Assembly (NCBI GenBank): GCA_028869325.1
Contig: JAGWST010000001.1
Location: 1-6,031 of the forward strand
DNA: 6,031 nt
Reading direction: 5' to 3'
Source of the DNA: a bacterium
GTDB lineage: Bacteria > Vulcanimicrobiota > Vulcanimicrobiia > Vulcanimicrobiales > SCRA01
In this document: piece by piece, positions 5,031 to 6,031 of the stretch
Layout of the letters: each line of letters opens with the position of its first letter
Position numbering within the stretch: position 1 is the first letter of the stretch
Translations under genes and position numbers: made by a program
Notes under the pieces: model-generated
Databases searched by the model: none
Told to the model about the DNA's origin: nothing
What the model saw: the letters and a program-made list of their open reading frames with translations, nothing else

Positions 5031-6031
5031 GCGCGGGTATTTCGGCCGCTTCGGCGGCCGCTACGTCCCGGAGGTTCTGCATGCGGCGCTCGATCGGCTC
5101 GAGCACGCGATGCGCGATGCATTCGCCGATCCCATGTTCTGGCACGAGTACCGTTCGCTGCTGGTCGACTACGTGGGGCGCCCCTCGCCGCTCTACGAGG
5201 CGCGGCGCCTGAGCGAGGCCGCCGGCGGCGCACGCATCTTCCTCAAACGCGAGGACACCAACCACACCGGCGCGCACAAGATCAACAACACCGTTGGTCA
5301 GGGTCTCCTGGCCAAGCGCATGGGAGCGCGCCGCATCATCGCCGAGACGGGCGCCGGACAGCACGGCGTGGCGACGGCGACCATCGGCGCCAAGCTCGGC
5401 ATTCCCGTGGACGTCTACATGGGTGCGAAAGACGTGGAGCGGCAGGCACTCAACGTCTATCTCATGCGTTTGATGGGCGCGACGGTACACCCGGTTGCCA
5501 GCGGCACGCAGACGTTGAAGGATGCCACGAACGAGGCCTTTCGTGTCTGGGCGGCCTGCGCCGAAGAGACGTTCTACGTGATCGGCAGCGTCGTGGGCGC
5601 CCATCCCTATCCGTACATGGTACGCGAGTTCCAGCGCGTGATCGGCGATGAGGCGCGCACGCAGTCGCTGGAGAAGCTCGGGCGCCTGCCGGACGATGTG
5701 GTCGCTTGCGTCGGCGGTGGCAGCAACGCGATGGGGATATTCGCCGCCTTCGTCGACGATGCGGATGTGCGCCTGTGGGGCGTCGAGGCCGCCGGCCACG
5801 GTCTGGACAGCGGCGAGCACGCGGCCTCGCTGAGCGCCGGCAGCGTCGGCATCCTCCACGGATCACGCTCGTATGTCTTGCAGAGCGACGAGGGGCAGGT
5901 CTTGGAGACACACTCCGTTTCAGCGGGCCTGGACTACCCCGGCGTGGGGCCCGAGCACGCCTATCTCAAGGACAGTGGCCGCGTGACCTACGCCGGCGTC
6001 GGTGATGAGCGGGCGTTGGAGGCCTTTCACG
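5014..6031 (+). CDS. trpB: Tryptophan synthase beta chain, 5' part (cut by window end)
   Basis: TrpB is the PLP enzyme that condenses indole with serine to tryptophan, normally in an alpha2-beta2 complex with TrpA. The window holds 339 codons, about 85% of the usual 390-410, and the frame is open to the edge. The sequence begins [20 protein letters not shown], the normal TrpB N-terminus. PLP-binding Lys89 lies in HTGAHKINN (84-92), catalytic Glu111 in AETGAGQHG (110-118), and the PLP phosphate loop is GGGSN (234-238). The late motif [19 protein letters not shown] (300-318) marks a TrpA-dependent TrpB1 rather than the TrpB2 type. The ATG lies 17 bases before the trpF stop in another frame, with AGGGAG four bases upstream. 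No frameshift or in-frame stop is seen. The C-terminus and the expected trpA lie outside. Confidence 0.97.
   Translation, partial: MQQPDERGYFGRFGGRYVPEVLHAALDRLEHAMRDAFADPMFWHEYRSLLVDYVGRPSPLYEARRLSEAAGGARIFLKREDTNHTGAHKINNTVGQGLLAKRMGARRIIAETGAGQHGVATATIGAKLGIPVDVYMGAKDVERQALNVYLMRLMGATVHPVASGTQTLKDATNEAFRVWAACAEETFYVIGSVVGAHPYPYMVREFQRVIGDEARTQSLEKLGRLPDDVVACVGGGSNAMGIFAAFVDDADVRLWGVEAAGHGLDSGEHAASLSAGSVGILHGSRSYVLQSDEGQVLETHSVSAGLDYPGVGPEHAYLKDSGRVTYAGVGDERALEAFH
5043..5060 (+). repeat. C(UUCG)G hairpin in early trpB
   Basis: CGGCCGC (5043-5049) and GCGGCCG (5054-5060) form a perfect 7-bp GC-only stem around a TTCG loop closed by C-G, the exceptionally stable UUCG tetraloop form. It lies in codons 10-16 of trpB, 29 bases after the A of its ATG and just past the trpF stop. 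The protein motif encoded (FGRFGG) is conserved, so the hairpin may be a by-product of codon choice. No T-run follows, so it is not an intrinsic terminator. Confidence 0.5.

Noticed and set aside
4648..5859. Minus-strand open frame (403 codons) opposite trpF and trpB
   Set aside because: It is a shadow of conserved coding sequence, with an Arg-rich and His-rich translation and no motif or ribosome-binding context.

Overview
This window comes from a GC-rich bacterial chromosome (about two thirds G+C by eye, with strongly G/C-biased third codon positions). It joins the end of a ribosomal-protein/RNA-polymerase operon to an almost complete tryptophan biosynthesis operon, all on the + strand. The phylum cannot be fixed from the sequence alone. 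The trp genes are all separate, with no trpE-trpG, trpG-trpD or trpC-trpF fusion. That argues against enterobacteria, where trpGD and trpCF are fused. A high-GC, deep-branching lineage (for example Chloroflexota, Actinomycetota, Myxococcota or a candidate phylum) is possible, but this is a guess.

Layout: 1-116 is the 3' end of rpoA (alpha subunit C-terminal domain). 134-490 is rplQ (ribosomal protein L17). trpE (493-1926, or from GTG 568), trpG (1920-2531), trpD (2528-3616), trpC (3613-4413), trpF (4410-5030) and trpB (from 5014, cut by the window edge) follow. Every trp gene overlaps the next by 4 to 17 bases (7, 4, 4, 4 and 17), so the run looks like one translationally coupled transcript. 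trpA probably lies just beyond the window. No gap longer than 17 bases separates annotated genes, unless trpE really starts at GTG 568, which would leave 77 bases after rplQ.

Together the trp genes encode chorismate to anthranilate (TrpE+TrpG), phosphoribosylation (TrpD), isomerisation (TrpF), ring closure to indole-3-glycerol phosphate (TrpC), and condensation of indole with serine (TrpB, with TrpA presumably downstream). Active-site residues are recognisable in all six, and TrpE keeps the LLES and NPSPYM elements associated with tryptophan feedback inhibition.

The unusual point is the location. The trp operon begins two bases after rplQ, with no visible terminator, promoter, Trp-codon leader peptide or T-box between them. 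This suggests read-through from the ribosomal-protein operon, with control mainly through TrpE feedback. Smaller points of interest are a 6-bp hairpin on the rplQ/trpE junction, an alternative trpE GTG start with the best Shine-Dalgarno-like sequence in the window, an 18-base perfect palindrome in early trpE, a C(UUCG)G hairpin in early trpB, and an atypical C-terminal tail on TrpD. I found no RNA genes, mobile elements or CRISPR arrays, and no sign of a wholly new system.
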